The position numbers were made by a program, and so were the translations under genes. From positions 62,001-126,000 of the forward strand of contig NZ_JAHREP010000008.1 in NCBI RefSeq assembly GCF_019084545.1: a stretch of DNA of 64,000 bases. Direction: 5' to 3'. Positions 32,407 to 41,278 of the stretch are shown here, one piece after another. The number at the start of each line of letters is the position of its first letter. The first letter of the stretch is position 1. Source of the stretch: Marinobacterium ramblicola. GTDB lineage: Bacteria; Pseudomonadota; Gammaproteobacteria; Pseudomonadales; Balneatricaceae. The notes under the pieces are model-generated. The model did not search any database. It worked only from the letters and a program-made list of their open reading frames with translations, and was not told the DNA's origin.

Positions 32407-33954
32407 TCAAACTTCGCCGCTCCTGCGCATCCATGCGCCCGCGGCATACCGTACATCCTGTACATAGAGTGCTTCGATAGCGTCGCGGTAGCGTGTCTGA
32501 ATCTGCTCCCGCTGCAGTCGCCCATTTGCGGTCAGGCATCCGTTGTCGTAACTGAAGGGGTCTTTCACCTGTATCCAGCGTTGAATCCGCGCATAGTCCG
32601 GCAAACGTGAATTAAGCTGATCGAGCCCGGCTTGCACCAGGTCGAGTTCACGGCTGACGATCAGGGCCACGTTGTAGGGCCGGGAATCGCCGATCAGCGC
32701 GATCTGATCGATGCCATCCAGCGCCAGTGCCTCGGACTCCACCCACTCAGGCGACAGGTTGCGACCGAAGCTATTGATAAAGATGTTCTTGCGCCGTCCA
32801 CTGATATGCAGGTAACCATCCGCATCGAGATGGCCGATATCGCCGGTGGCCAGCCAGTCGTTACCGGCACGACGCTCGTCACCGAGATAACCGAGCATCA
32901 GGCTATCGCCACGGATGTGAAGCTCGCCGCTGTCATCGAAGCGCAGCTGCAGATGATCGAATGGACGTCCGACACTGCCGATACGCGCCTCTGCCGGGGT
33001 ATTGACGGCAACCACCGAACAGTTCTCGGTCAGGCCGTAGCCCTCGTGTACCGGTAGGCCCAGGGCCTGGGCCTGTTCGATCTGGGCCTTCGCCACCTTG
33101 CCGCCACCAACGGCAATGAATTTGAACTGCTGAGCCGATAAGCCGCCGGCGGCGGTCACGGCCAGCAACGCCTGCAGTAGCTGCGGAATCAGGATCAGAC
33201 TCTGCGGCGCCACCTCGGTGATAGCGGCAGCCCAGTGCAAGGAATTGAAACCGCTGGAGCCCTCGAACCCCAGTCGCTGCATCCGCCGCAACACCACCTC
33301 GGCACCGCTGCGCAGCGGCACATCGACACCGGCGATATTCTCCAGCAGCGTTGCCAACGGCAGGGTCGCCAGATGCCGTTCGACCGCCAGTGGCCGCAAC
33401 CGATCGTTCAATGCAACCGCTACACGCTCGATGTTCGCCGCGGACAGACAAACCCCTTTAGGCCGCCCCGTCGATCCCGAGGTGAACGAGATCCGTGCGA
33501 CCCCGTTCAGATCCGGTCGTGAATCACCCGGCTCGAGGCTGATCACCCGCAGCCGCCGAAGCTCTGCGGGCGCTGCTAGCTGGGCGCTACCCGGCCAGGG
33601 AATCGTCGACTCGACCACCATCAGGTCGACGCCCGCCTGCTGGAGAAGATGAGCGATCTGCTCCTGAGAGAAGAACAGCGGTACCGGCACCATACAGATA
33701 CCGGCGTGCCGCGCCGCCAGATCAAGCAATACCCAATCGACACGGTTGTCGAGCATGACCGCCAGCACTTGGCAGCCGGTATCGGTCAACCAGCGCGACA
33801 ACGCCTCCACCCGCAGCCAGAGCGCCGCCGCATCGAGACACTGCTCGTCATCGCTGACCATGCGTTTTTTGGGCGTTGTATCGGCCGCGGCTCTTAACCG
33901 TTCAAGCAGCCCCTCGGGTTGCTCTTTTTGCAACGCTTCATGCGGTCCCGACAT
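32407..33954 (-). CDS. AMP-dependent synthetase/ligase of the hemolysin operon
   Basis: This 515-residue ANL-superfamily enzyme starts at the ATG at 33954 (GGGGGC upstream), overlapping the preceding gene by 17 nt. The A3 P-loop FTSGSTGRPKG is at 157-167, A5 is GYGLTENC, A7 is WLATGDIG and A8 is HISGRRKNIFINSFGRNLSPEW. It activates a carboxylic acid as acyl-AMP and then passes it to CoA or another acceptor. Two oddities: the A10 motif reads LTANGRLQRE, with Arg where the catalytic Lys is expected; and the last 19 or so residues (YVQDVRYAAGAWMRRSGEV) come from a 51-bp dispersed repeat. The substrate is unknown. Confidence 0.88.
   Translation of the reverse strand: MSGPHEALQKEQPEGLLERLRAAADTTPKKRMVSDDEQCLDAAALWLRVEALSRWLTDTGCQVLAVMLDNRVDWVLLDLAARHAGICMVPVPLFFSQEQIAHLLQQAGVDLMVVESTIPWPGSAQLAAPAELRRLRVISLEPGDSRPDLNGVARISFTSGSTGRPKGVCLSAANIERVAVALNDRLRPLAVERHLATLPLATLLENIAGVDVPLRSGAEVVLRRMQRLGFEGSSGFNSLHWAAAITEVAPQSLILIPQLLQALLAVTAAGGLSAQQFKFIAVGGGKVAKAQIEQAQALGLPVHEGYGLTENCSVVAVNTPAEARIGSVGRPFDHLQLRFDDSGELHIRGDSLMLGYLGDERRAGNDWLATGDIGHLDADGYLHISGRRKNIFINSFGRNLSPEWVESEALALDGIDQIALIGDSRPYNVALIVSRELDLVQAGLDQLNSRLPDYARIQRWIQVKDPFSYDNGCLTANGRLQREQIQTRYRDAIEALYVQDVRYAAGAWMRRSGEV
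32415..32465. repeat. 51-bp dispersed repeat, copy B, inside the 3' end of the AMP-ligase gene
   Basis: It matches 9140-9190 at 49 of 51 positions, same orientation. It covers the last codons of the AMP-ligase gene and the gap before the next gene's ribosome site, so an insertion or expansion of this element has probably replaced the original stop. Confidence 0.85.
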
Positions 33955-34618
33955 GTTCAGCCCCCTGCATCGTCCGTCGAGCAATGGCCAGCCCTCGTGC
34001 ACGGCTTCTTACCACCCGCCTGGCTTCCAGCTGAGCAAGACCGGGCATCGCCTGGGCAATGGAGCCTGCCAACACCTGGGGCGCACAGTCGTAGTAACTG
34101 CCCCAACACCCGGCGTTAGGTACACGGGACGGATCGGCGGAGGCCAGTGTGACCAGCTCGACACCCAGGCGGCGAAAGCTGTTTTTAAGTGTGGGGGTGG
34201 AGGTAAAGACGACCCATTCATAGCCGAGGCGATACAGCAGCTTGGCCAGCATCGGTATCAACAGCCGGGTTTCGCCCACATTGCCGGCAGCGAAATTGCC
34301 CAGCTCGATTACGCCTGAGCGCGAAACATCGGACCCGACAGCCTGCTGCAGCGCCTGTTCGACCGACTGATCCAGGTAGTGCTCCAAAAACATGGCGCCG
34401 CTGCTACCCGGCGATAGTCCGACGGCTGTCTCCGTACCATGAAGCCAGAGCAGGAGCGGCATGAAATGGTGCAGCTCTGCCCCATACACCTGTCGGTAAG
34501 TCTGGCGTATCCGCGCCTTGACCGGCTCCGCAGACGGGCTGTCCGAAGCCAGCAGTTTGAACCCTGTATCCTGCTCTTGCCAAAGCGCAGTATTCCCGGT
34601 GAACCGCATAGATCTCAC
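33938..34618 (-). CDS. Thermostable hemolysin-family protein
   Basis: This 226-residue protein matches the family named for the Vibrio delta-type thermostable hemolysin. Marks are RQTYRQVYGAELHHFMPLLL, the FLEHYLD motif, VIELGNFAAG, WVVFTSTPTLKNSFRRLGVE and CWGSYYDCAPQVLAG. No signal peptide is present. The fold pattern recalls acyltransferases of the GNAT/autoinducer-synthase type, so an acyl-transfer role fits the operon (ligase, oxidase, SDR) better than pore formation; this is inference. It is the first gene of the leftward unit; the start could also be the Met three codons later. Confidence 0.83.
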   Translation of the reverse strand: MRSMRFTGNTALWQEQDTGFKLLASDSPSAEPVKARIRQTYRQVYGAELHHFMPLLLWLHGTETAVGLSPGSSGAMFLEHYLDQSVEQALQQAVGSDVSRSGVIELGNFAAGNVGETRLLIPMLAKLLYRLGYEWVVFTSTPTLKNSFRRLGVELVTLASADPSRVPNAGCWGSYYDCAPQVLAGSIAQAMPGLAQLEARRVVRSRARGLAIARRTMQGAEHVGTA

Positions 34619-34723
34619 CCCGATTTAAGATGCTTGCAGCTGATTAAAACGGGGGATACTTAAGCGAATATTAAGCGGTTCCGGAAAAGCTGACACCGAT
34701 CAAACAACCTATCAATGTCACAA

Positions 34724-34753
34724 TTGTCACCATTTGGATATTGGACATATACT
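34724..34753 (+). promoter_or_regulatory. Candidate promoter of the cytochrome c gene
   Basis: TTGTCA (34724-34729) and TATACT (34748-34753) are 18 bp apart and about 35 bp ahead of the start. The -35 overlaps the dyad TGACAATTGTGACA (minus strand), which may serve a regulator shared with the divergent operon. Confidence 0.45.
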
Positions 34754-34786
34754 TGTCGCGAGATCACTGATGTCGGAGTAAGGCAG

Positions 34787-35113
34787 ATGAATACGGCTCG
34801 ACTAGTCGCGTTACCGCTAATCACCCTCGCGGTTAGCGCCTGCGATGGACAACAGGAGCCCGGTTCCAACAGCACCAACGGCATGGAGTTGTTCAACTAC
34901 TACTGCGCGGGTTGTCACAAGGAGAGCGGTAACGGCTCTTTTCTCGAGGGGATTCCGGCCAACAGAACGACCAAGATGACCGAAGCACAGGTAACCCAAC
35001 TGATTCTGCATGGCAAGACACAGATGCCGGATATGCCCAGCTTCTCCCAGCTGAGCGAGCAACAGGCACGCAATATTGCCCAATACTTGCTGCGCAAGCT
35101 CGCAGTGAAGTGA
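34787..35113 (+). CDS. Small c-type cytochrome lipoprotein
   Basis: This 108-residue protein starts at the ATG at 34787 behind GGAGTAAGG. The N-terminus is a lipoprotein signal with lipobox VSAC (Cys19). Haem is bound at CAGCH (Cys40, Cys43, His44), and the distal Met ligand is probably in QMPDMPSF (about 82-89). It is a class I cytochrome of the cytochrome_CBB3/c5-like kind, likely tethered to the periplasmic face of a membrane and carrying electrons. A TauE/SafE permease gene is convergent, 7 nt away. The redox partner is unknown. Confidence 0.92.
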   Translation: MNTARLVALPLITLAVSACDGQQEPGSNSTNGMELFNYYCAGCHKESGNGSFLEGIPANRTTKMTEAQVTQLILHGKTQMPDMPSFSQLSEQQARNIAQYLLRKLAVK

Positions 35114-35120
35114 ATCAGTC

Positions 35121-35903
35121 TCAGTCGACCCACAGGGTCGACAACTGCCGCGCGATCCCCAGCACACTGACGGCAATCAATACTATGCCCAGCACACGAA
35201 AGAACAGGGGTGTCTCGCTGCTGACCACATAGCGGTGAAAGCGCTCGCCAATCAGGTGACCGACAAAGGCGCAGGGCAGCAACCAGAGCTGATGAATCAG
35301 CTGCAGATCCACCCCGGCGATGATGAACGAGGTCATCTTGATCGCGACCAGGATGAACCAGAGCACAAACAGGGTATCGCGCAGCTGGTGTTTGGCGACA
35401 TGGTTGGCATAAACCGCGACGATCAACGGCGCACCGATCAGCGAGGTGCCGCTGACATAGCCGCCCAGCGCCAGGAACAGGTTGTCGACCCAGGGCCGGT
35501 TGCTGCGAAAAGGCCGATTCAGCACATACCCTATGGCATAGACGATAACGATCATAAAGATGATGCTGCTCATGATCTCGCCCGGCAGAGTCAGCAGGCC
35601 CAGCACGCCGACCAGCTTGGGGATGATCATGATCTTCATCGAGTGACCGAGATAGCGCCAGTCGATATTGCCCTCGCCCGGCTTGTCACGCTGGGCGCGG
35701 TGCCCCTGCCAGGCGATCCAGGAGGAGAAGATCAGCAGATGGATGGAGATGACCGGCAGAAATATCAGGGGTTCATTGAGGATCAGCAGCAGAAACGGCA
35801 GCGACAGCACCGCACCGCCAAAGCCCAGTCCGGATCGAACAAAGCCGCTCCACACGAAGCACAGGCCAATCAGTGCATATTGCCACCACAGCAGATCCGT
35901 CAT
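35121..35903 (-). CDS. TauE/SafE-family anion permease (YfcA-like)
   Basis: This 260-residue membrane protein has about eight predicted helices in two repeats. The first repeat opens GLGFGGAVLSLPFLLLI and the second SGTSLIGAPLIVAVYANHV, the glycine-rich signature pairs of the TauE/SafE family. Members export or import sulfite, sulfoacetate or related organosulfur anions. The substrate cannot be chosen from the sequence. The start follows a good GGGAGGGG site. Confidence 0.87.
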   Translation of the reverse strand: MTDLLWWQYALIGLCFVWSGFVRSGLGFGGAVLSLPFLLLILNEPLIFLPVISIHLLIFSSWIAWQGHRAQRDKPGEGNIDWRYLGHSMKIMIIPKLVGVLGLLTLPGEIMSSIIFMIVIVYAIGYVLNRPFRSNRPWVDNLFLALGGYVSGTSLIGAPLIVAVYANHVAKHQLRDTLFVLWFILVAIKMTSFIIAGVDLQLIHQLWLLPCAFVGHLIGERFHRYVVSSETPLFFRVLGIVLIAVSVLGIARQLSTLWVD

Positions 35904-36015
35904 CTTCCCCTCCCGCCGGACACAAAAGCGCCCAGCTTAACAGGTCTCGATGACGGCCAGAATGCAGCTGGGTAAAACTTTGCCGCCGCATTCTGAAACC
36001 GGGTTCGCGCGCCGG

Positions 36016-36660
36016 TCAGCGGCGCGATTTAAGTACCTTGATGCCCGAAGGTCGGGTTCTCATCCTCTGAAGATACTGGTCTAGCGCTCCACCTGTCGGG
36101 ATCAGATCCGGGCCGATCGGCAAGCCGCTGATATAGTCGAGCATCGGCGTCAACAGCGCGTCGGCCAGGGTGTATTGGTCAGCGGCGATGAATTCACGCT
36201 CACCAAGCAGCGCCTCGACACGAGCCAGCGCCTTGCGCGCCTCCGGTATCGCCTGCTCCACCGCATCCATGCGCACGCTGCCGTTCTCGCCCTTGGGAAA
36301 AGCGAATTCCAGCAGCAACTTACGCACCAGCGCTTGATCGATATACAGCGCAATCTCGGCCGCGGTCTGATCGACCCGGGTACGCTCCCAGAGCTCGTCC
36401 GGCTGCAGTGCCGGGCCCTCGAATGCAGCATCGATATAGCGGCAGATCACCGCGGTTTCGAAGATGACCCGGTCGCCGTGGATCAGCACCGGTAGCTTGC
36501 CGTGGGGGTGGAGCTTGAGATGTTCTTCGCTCTTGAGGCCGATACTCTTTCCCTCCAGCTCCCGGCCGACGGTGTAGTCGATCCCCTTCTCCTCACAACA
36601 GAGCATGACAGCGCGCACGAAGTTGCTGAATGTCGGCCCAAGAATATGCAGTGTTGCCAT
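36016..36660 (-). CDS. Glutathione S-transferase-family protein
   Basis: In this 214-residue protein the thioredoxin-like N-domain (about 1-80) has LGPTFSNFVRAVMLCCEEKG and the cis-Pro glutathione-site segment GKLPVLIHGDRVIFETAVIC, with the expected Glu-Thr/Ser at the end. The helical C-domain contains the LADALLTPMLDYI N-capping region. It conjugates or reduces an electrophile with glutathione. Its gene is divergent from a TetR regulator, a common autoregulated arrangement, so that regulator may control it. Confidence 0.9.
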   Translation of the reverse strand: MATLHILGPTFSNFVRAVMLCCEEKGIDYTVGRELEGKSIGLKSEEHLKLHPHGKLPVLIHGDRVIFETAVICRYIDAAFEGPALQPDELWERTRVDQTAAEIALYIDQALVRKLLLEFAFPKGENGSVRMDAVEQAIPEARKALARVEALLGEREFIAADQYTLADALLTPMLDYISGLPIGPDLIPTGGALDQYLQRMRTRPSGIKVLKSRR

Positions 36661-36771
36661 GGATGGTCTCCCTTTCCGATTCGATTTGTCCGCTGTATCC
36701 TCACAGTTTTCACAATATGTTCAAGGTCATATTCTGCCAGACCCTGACGCCGACAGCAGAGGATCAGCACC

Positions 36772-37431
36772 ATGAGCTGGAGCCCCGATCACAAGGAACG
36801 CAGCCGCCAACGCATCCTGATCACCGCTGCCCGCCTGTTCGCCCAGCAGGGGTTCGATAAGGTCAGCATCGACCAGGTGATGAGCGAAGCAGGCATGACT
36901 CGCGGCGCCTTCTACGCGCACTTCTCCTCCAAGAGCGAGCTTTATGGTGAAGCGATTCTGGCGGCGGCACGCAACGCGCGGGACTCAAGACTGCGCCCGG
37001 GGGCGGAACCCGACAAGCACCTGGAACGGGTGGTTACCGCCTACCTCAGTGGCGAGCACATCAGCGGTGACAGCCTGCACTGCCCGCTGGCGTTCCTGGT
37101 CAGCGATATCGCCCAGCGCGATGAACAGGTCAGGGATATTTGGACGAGGGTATTCCGCGGCCTCGTCGAGGTAGTCCGGCAGGAGCCGGATGAGCAGGGC
37201 TACGCACGCGCCCTGCAACGGGTGGTGATGATGATCGGAGGGGTCGCGGTCGCCCGTGCGCTCAACGATGACAGCCTGTCGCAGACATTGCTTGAAACCT
37301 GCCGCTCGGCAATTCTCGACGACATCCTGTGCAGGGAATCAGGCGATGATCACGCAGATCGCGCCCACAACGATGAAGGCAAGGCCCCACAGGTCGCGCG
37401 TGCCGAGCTTCTCGCGGAACCAGCGGGCTGA
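36772..37431 (+). CDS. TetR/AcrR-family transcriptional regulator
   Basis: This 219-residue protein has an N-terminal helix-turn-helix (about 10-56, RILITAARLFAQQGFDKVSI then RGAFYAHFSSKSELY) and a ligand-binding C-domain (about 75-190) with HCPLAFLVSDIAQRD, as in the TetR_C_33/YxaF-like group that responds to small electrophiles or quinones. It is divergent from the GST gene, the probable target. The last 31 residues or so (CRESGDDHADRAH to LAEPAG) are written antisense to the end of the EamA gene and look like a read-through tail. Confidence 0.88.
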   Translation: MSWSPDHKERSRQRILITAARLFAQQGFDKVSIDQVMSEAGMTRGAFYAHFSSKSELYGEAILAAARNARDSRLRPGAEPDKHLERVVTAYLSGEHISGDSLHCPLAFLVSDIAQRDEQVRDIWTRVFRGLVEVVRQEPDEQGYARALQRVVMMIGGVAVARALNDDSLSQTLLETCRSAILDDILCRESGDDHADRAHNDEGKAPQVARAELLAEPAG

Positions 37432-38229
37432 TATCGCCAGCGTAAACAGCACCTCCACCTGGCCGAGGGTCTTGACCATCGCTACCGTCTCCAGGCTCAT
37501 GGCGGTAAACCAGCCGATCGAGCCCAGACAGCTGAACAGGCTGGTCAGCATCACCGCTTTCGGTCTTTGCCAAAGCGCGACAAGGGTCTGCCTGTCACGT
37601 ATCAACAGCCAGGCCAGCAGCACCAGCGTCTGAGTCGAGATCACCCAGAGCAGCACCCAGGCCGCGCTGTGCGGAAAGCTCAGCTCCAGCATCAGTGCCG
37701 CCTCACGCACCCAGAGGGTGGTCAGGGCGAAGCAGAGTCCACTCCCCAATCCGGTCAGCACCGTTTTCAGTGACAGTTCGTGAACCACATGGGTATTGCT
37801 CATCAGCCAGACCGCCAACGCACCGATCAGCACGCCGATCCAGGCCAGCAGCGTCAACGGCGCGCTGAAGAACAACGCGCCGAGCATGGCGGCGATTACC
37901 GCTTCGCTTTTGGCCAACCCCACGCCCACCGCGTAGTTGCGCAGGCGAAACAGCATCACCATCAATGCAGTGGCAAATATCTGGGAGACCGACGCCGCCA
38001 GAATAGTCAATATGAAAACACTATCGAAGCTCGGTACAGCCACCGGTTTGAACCCGTACAGCAGCGCCAGGTAAAGCGCCGCCAGGGGACTGGCCCAAAG
38101 AAAACGCGCCAGCGTCACACCGGCCGTGTTCACCTCTTTGCTCAGACGATTCTGGAACGCATTGCGCCAGGACTGCATAAACGCGGCAAAGATCGTGAAC
38201 GGTATCCATAACCCCATGAAAATACTCAT
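37339..38229 (-). CDS. EamA/DMT-superfamily transporter
   Basis: This 296-residue protein has ten predicted transmembrane helices in two five-helix EamA repeats, ending with LWGLAFIVVGAICVIIA. The DMT superfamily exports amino acids, purines, drugs or other metabolites. The substrate is not predictable. It ends inside the 3' part of the convergent tetR gene (93-nt overlap). Confidence 0.88.
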   Translation of the reverse strand: MSIFMGLWIPFTIFAAFMQSWRNAFQNRLSKEVNTAGVTLARFLWASPLAALYLALLYGFKPVAVPSFDSVFILTILAASVSQIFATALMVMLFRLRNYAVGVGLAKSEAVIAAMLGALFFSAPLTLLAWIGVLIGALAVWLMSNTHVVHELSLKTVLTGLGSGLCFALTTLWVREAALMLELSFPHSAAWVLLWVISTQTLVLLAWLLIRDRQTLVALWQRPKAVMLTSLFSCLGSIGWFTAMSLETVAMVKTLGQVEVLFTLAISARWFREKLGTRDLWGLAFIVVGAICVIIA

Positions 38230-38407
38230 CCGTTACAAAAAGTCTGCATTCTATCCAGCCGGTTACGAGATTTCTGTATAAAGTTTTCGCCAAATCGATC
38301 GATTACAGATGAAATGCAATAGAATTACCGGTGCCACTCCCAAAATAAAAATGGACCTTTTGACTCACGGACGAATACCACCAGAACCGTAAACTGAGTC
38401 AAGCCTG

Positions 38408-40285
38408 ATGAAACTCTCGCACAAGATCGCCCTGGTCAGCTCAACCATCGTAATCCTCGCGCTCTCCCTGCTTTCGTTTATCCAATATCGCAACGTCAGC
38501 GATGCGCTATACAACAATATGGCGCGTAACGTCAGCGATTCGAGCAAGATTCTCGGCAACCAGATCACCAACTGGTTGAACGGCAAGCTGCGCCTGGTCG
38601 ACCTGATGTCGGAACAGATCAGCGCCGACTTCAGCCGTGAAACGATCCAGAGAACCTTTGACGCCCCCCTGCTGCAGCGGGAGTTCGATCTCGTGTTCGG
38701 CGGACTGGACAGCGACGGCAAAGCGATCACCAATGACCCAGAGTGGAACACCGATGGTTGGGATGCGCGTGCCCGCCCCTGGTACCCCTACGCCAAGGGG
38801 AACAAGCAAGCGGTACTGACCGCCCCATACACCGACTTCGACAGCGGCGACATCCTGATCTCGGTAGTTGCCAACCTGTACGACAAGGGCAAATTCATGG
38901 GCGCCTTCGGCGGCGACCTGAGCCTGAAAACGGTCTCGGATGCACTGAACACGCTGAATTTCAACAACACCGGCTACGCATTCCTGGTCAGCGCCGACGG
39001 CAACATCATCAGCCACCCGGATGCCAAACTGAACGGCAAACCGGTGTCAGAGCTCTTTGGTACCAAGCCTGCGCTCAAGTCGACGCTGCAGGAGGTTGCA
39101 GTGCGCGAAACCTCGGTGTTCACCGCCTTCCATCCGCTCAAGGGGTTGAGCGGCAGCAACTGGTTGATCGGCGTAGTGCTGGACAAGGAGAAGGTGCTGG
39201 CCGACGCGGCTCAGTTTGGCTGGCTGGCGCTGATCGGCACGCTGATTACCGCCCTGCTGACCTCCGTCATTCTCTACCTGACCCTGGTCGGCCAACTCAA
39301 GCCTTTGCGGGAGCTAAGCGCCTCGCTGCGCGAAATCAACAGCGGCAACGGCGATCTTACCCGCCGCCTGAATATCTCCAGCAGTGCCGAGCTAAGCCAG
39401 GTATCCCAGGAGTTCAACCAGTTCCTGGAGTTCCTGCAGACATTGATTCAGCACATCAAGTCGATCTCACAGAATGTGCGCAGCAACACCGGCATGACGG
39501 CGGAATCCGCTACCCATGCGGCGCAATCACTGGAGAAACAGCTGTACGAACTGGACCAACTCGCCACCGCCATGCATGAGATGTCGGCCACTGCCCACGA
39601 GGTTGCCGGCAGTGCCCAGCAGGCCGCCGATGCAGCGTCCGACGCAGAGCAGGCCGCCGAGGATGGCGCCCATATCGTCAATCAGACCACCGGCTCCATC
39701 GACAGCCTGGCACGGGACATGGAGGATGTGGTGCATACGATCAATGCGCTGTCCGGCTACAGCAACAACATCGCCTCCATCCTGACCGTGATCACCGACA
39801 TCGCCGAGCAGACCAACCTGCTGGCACTGAACGCGGCGATCGAGGCGGCTCGCGCCGGTGAACAGGGCCGTGGCTTTGCCGTCGTCGCGGACGAGGTGCG
39901 GGCGCTGGCATCACGCACGCAAAAATCCACCGACGAGATCCGGGCGATGATCGATCAGTTGCAGACCGGCGTCGGCAGCGCCGAAGCGGTGATTCTCAGC
40001 TGTCGCAACAAGGCATCCGATACCAGCTCTCTCGGCGCCAAAGCGGATACGGCATTAAGTACCATCCGCGAGCGGATCCAACAGATCAACCTGATGACGG
40101 TGCAGATCGCCACCGCAGCGGAGGAACAGAGTGCCACCGCCGAGGAGATCAACCGCAACACCACCAACATTCGCGATATCAGCCGTTCGGTGGCCGATTC
40201 CGCCCAGGAACAGAAGCAGAACTGTGCGCAGATGAACGAACTCACCGCACAACAGGACAGCGAGTTGAACCGGTTCAAGGTTTAA
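38408..40285 (+). CDS. Methyl-accepting chemotaxis protein with dCACHE sensor
   Basis: This 625-residue protein has TM1 (about 7-27), a periplasmic double-CACHE domain (about 35-270), TM2 (about 273-296), HAMP (about 297-350) and a cytoplasmic signalling hairpin whose tip is [20 protein letters not shown] and [14 protein letters not shown] (about 460-500). The sensor contains [21 protein letters not shown] and GGDLSLKTV. These are close to the amino-acid-binding dCACHE_1 pattern (R, W-Y, Y, D), but the leading Tyr appears replaced by Trp (GWDAR). An amino acid or amine ligand is likely. No CheB/R pentapeptide is seen at the C-terminus. It is an orphan receptor here. Confidence 0.95.
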   Translation: MKLSHKIALVSSTIVILALSLLSFIQYRNVSDALYNNMARNVSDSSKILGNQITNWLNGKLRLVDLMSEQISADFSRETIQRTFDAPLLQREFDLVFGGLDSDGKAITNDPEWNTDGWDARARPWYPYAKGNKQAVLTAPYTDFDSGDILISVVANLYDKGKFMGAFGGDLSLKTVSDALNTLNFNNTGYAFLVSADGNIISHPDAKLNGKPVSELFGTKPALKSTLQEVAVRETSVFTAFHPLKGLSGSNWLIGVVLDKEKVLADAAQFGWLALIGTLITALLTSVILYLTLVGQLKPLRELSASLREINSGNGDLTRRLNISSSAELSQVSQEFNQFLEFLQTLIQHIKSISQNVRSNTGMTAESATHAAQSLEKQLYELDQLATAMHEMSATAHEVAGSAQQAADAASDAEQAAEDGAHIVNQTTGSIDSLARDMEDVVHTINALSGYSNNIASILTVITDIAEQTNLLALNAAIEAARAGEQGRGFAVVADEVRALASRTQKSTDEIRAMIDQLQTGVGSAEAVILSCRNKASDTSSLGAKADTALSTIRERIQQINLMTVQIATAAEEQSATAEEINRNTTNIRDISRSVADSAQEQKQNCAQMNELTAQQDSELNRFKV

Positions 40286-41163
40286 CCGCGCAACGACGCC
40301 CTGAGCCAGCGGGCCAGGGCGTCGGTCCGCTTGTCTCCCCTCCCCTGTGGCATCCAGAGCCCCAACCGCGTCGGAGTTTCGATAAAGCCCCAGGGCGCCA
40401 CAAGCCGCCCGGTACGCAGATCCTCCTCGACCAGGTAAGCCGGCGCGATGGCAGCGCCCAAGCCCACCAGTGCCGCCTCCAGCATGTAGTTGAGGTGTTC
40501 AAACTGCTGATCACGCCGCATCCTGGCGAGATCCAGCCCCATGCTGTCGAACCAGATCGGCCAGGCCTGGGCGCGAGACTGGGTATGCAGCAACGGCAGC
40601 TCATACAGGCAGGCGGGATCATCCGCACTCCGCCCCGCCAGCAGCTCGGGCTTCATCACCGGCCCCATCAACTCCGGTGCCAGATCGATCACATCGGCGT
40701 CGTTGGGCCAGGGAGGCTCAGCGAAACGCAGCGCCGCATCCACTCCCGGTCCCAGCGGCCACTGCGCCTCTTCGCTGGCGGTCAGATGCAACTTCAATTC
40801 CGGACACTGATGCTGCAGCCTGTCCAGGCGCGGGATAAACCAGCGCGCCAGAAAGCTGCCGGAGCAACTGAGCACGATGGGGGCATCGGCCGCACGACGT
40901 TTCAACTGATCGCAGGCCTGAGTCAGCTGTTCAAACGCCTGTGAGGTTGAAGCACGCAACAGCTCCCCCTCCGGCGTCAGCACCAGGCCGCGCCCCTCGC
41001 GCTTGAACAGCATCACGCCCAGCTGCTCCTCCAACTGGCGCAGCTGCCTGCTGACCGCACCGTGCGTGACATGCAGGGTCTGTGCGGCACGTGTAACACT
41101 TAACGCCCGTGCTGTTTCATTGAACGCTCGCAACGCATTCAACGAAGGTAAGGGATCACTCAT
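40282..41163 (-). CDS. LysR-family regulator, TrpI-like
   Basis: This 293-residue protein is counted from the ATG at 41163 ([20 protein letters not shown]), the conserved opening of TrpI/GcvA-type regulators. The helix-turn-helix is [26 protein letters not shown] (about residues 21-46, shown here in part by its key segments); the effector domain follows from about 90. It is divergent from trpBA, as trpI is in Pseudomonas, where TrpI activates trpBA in response to indoleglycerol phosphate. The position makes that role likely. The operator should lie in 41164-41278. Its stop overlaps the chemoreceptor stop by 4 nt in convergent orientation. Confidence 0.87.
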   Translation of the reverse strand: MSDPLPSLNALRAFNETARALSVTRAAQTLHVTHGAVSRQLRQLEEQLGVMLFKREGRGLVLTPEGELLRASTSQAFEQLTQACDQLKRRAADAPIVLSCSGSFLARWFIPRLDRLQHQCPELKLHLTASEEAQWPLGPGVDAALRFAEPPWPNDADVIDLAPELMGPVMKPELLAGRSADDPACLYELPLLHTQSRAQAWPIWFDSMGLDLARMRRDQQFEHLNYMLEAALVGLGAAIAPAYLVEEDLRTGRLVAPWGFIETPTRLGLWMPQGRGDKRTDALARWLRASLRG

Positions 41164-41278
41164 AGCAAATCCAAACCTGTCAGTTTTTCTCACAGATTAG
41201 CGCAAAATAATCGATTTTCACACGCTTTAATCTCGACTAACCTTGAGTCCATACAGATACCGCTATGGAGCCTTTGCC

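Noticed and set aside
32397-32525. N-terminal extension of the haem-oxygenase-fold protein (containing MYRMYGMP)
   Set aside because: It is read through the 51-bp repeat; the start at 32396 has a proper ribosome site and matches the family N-terminus.
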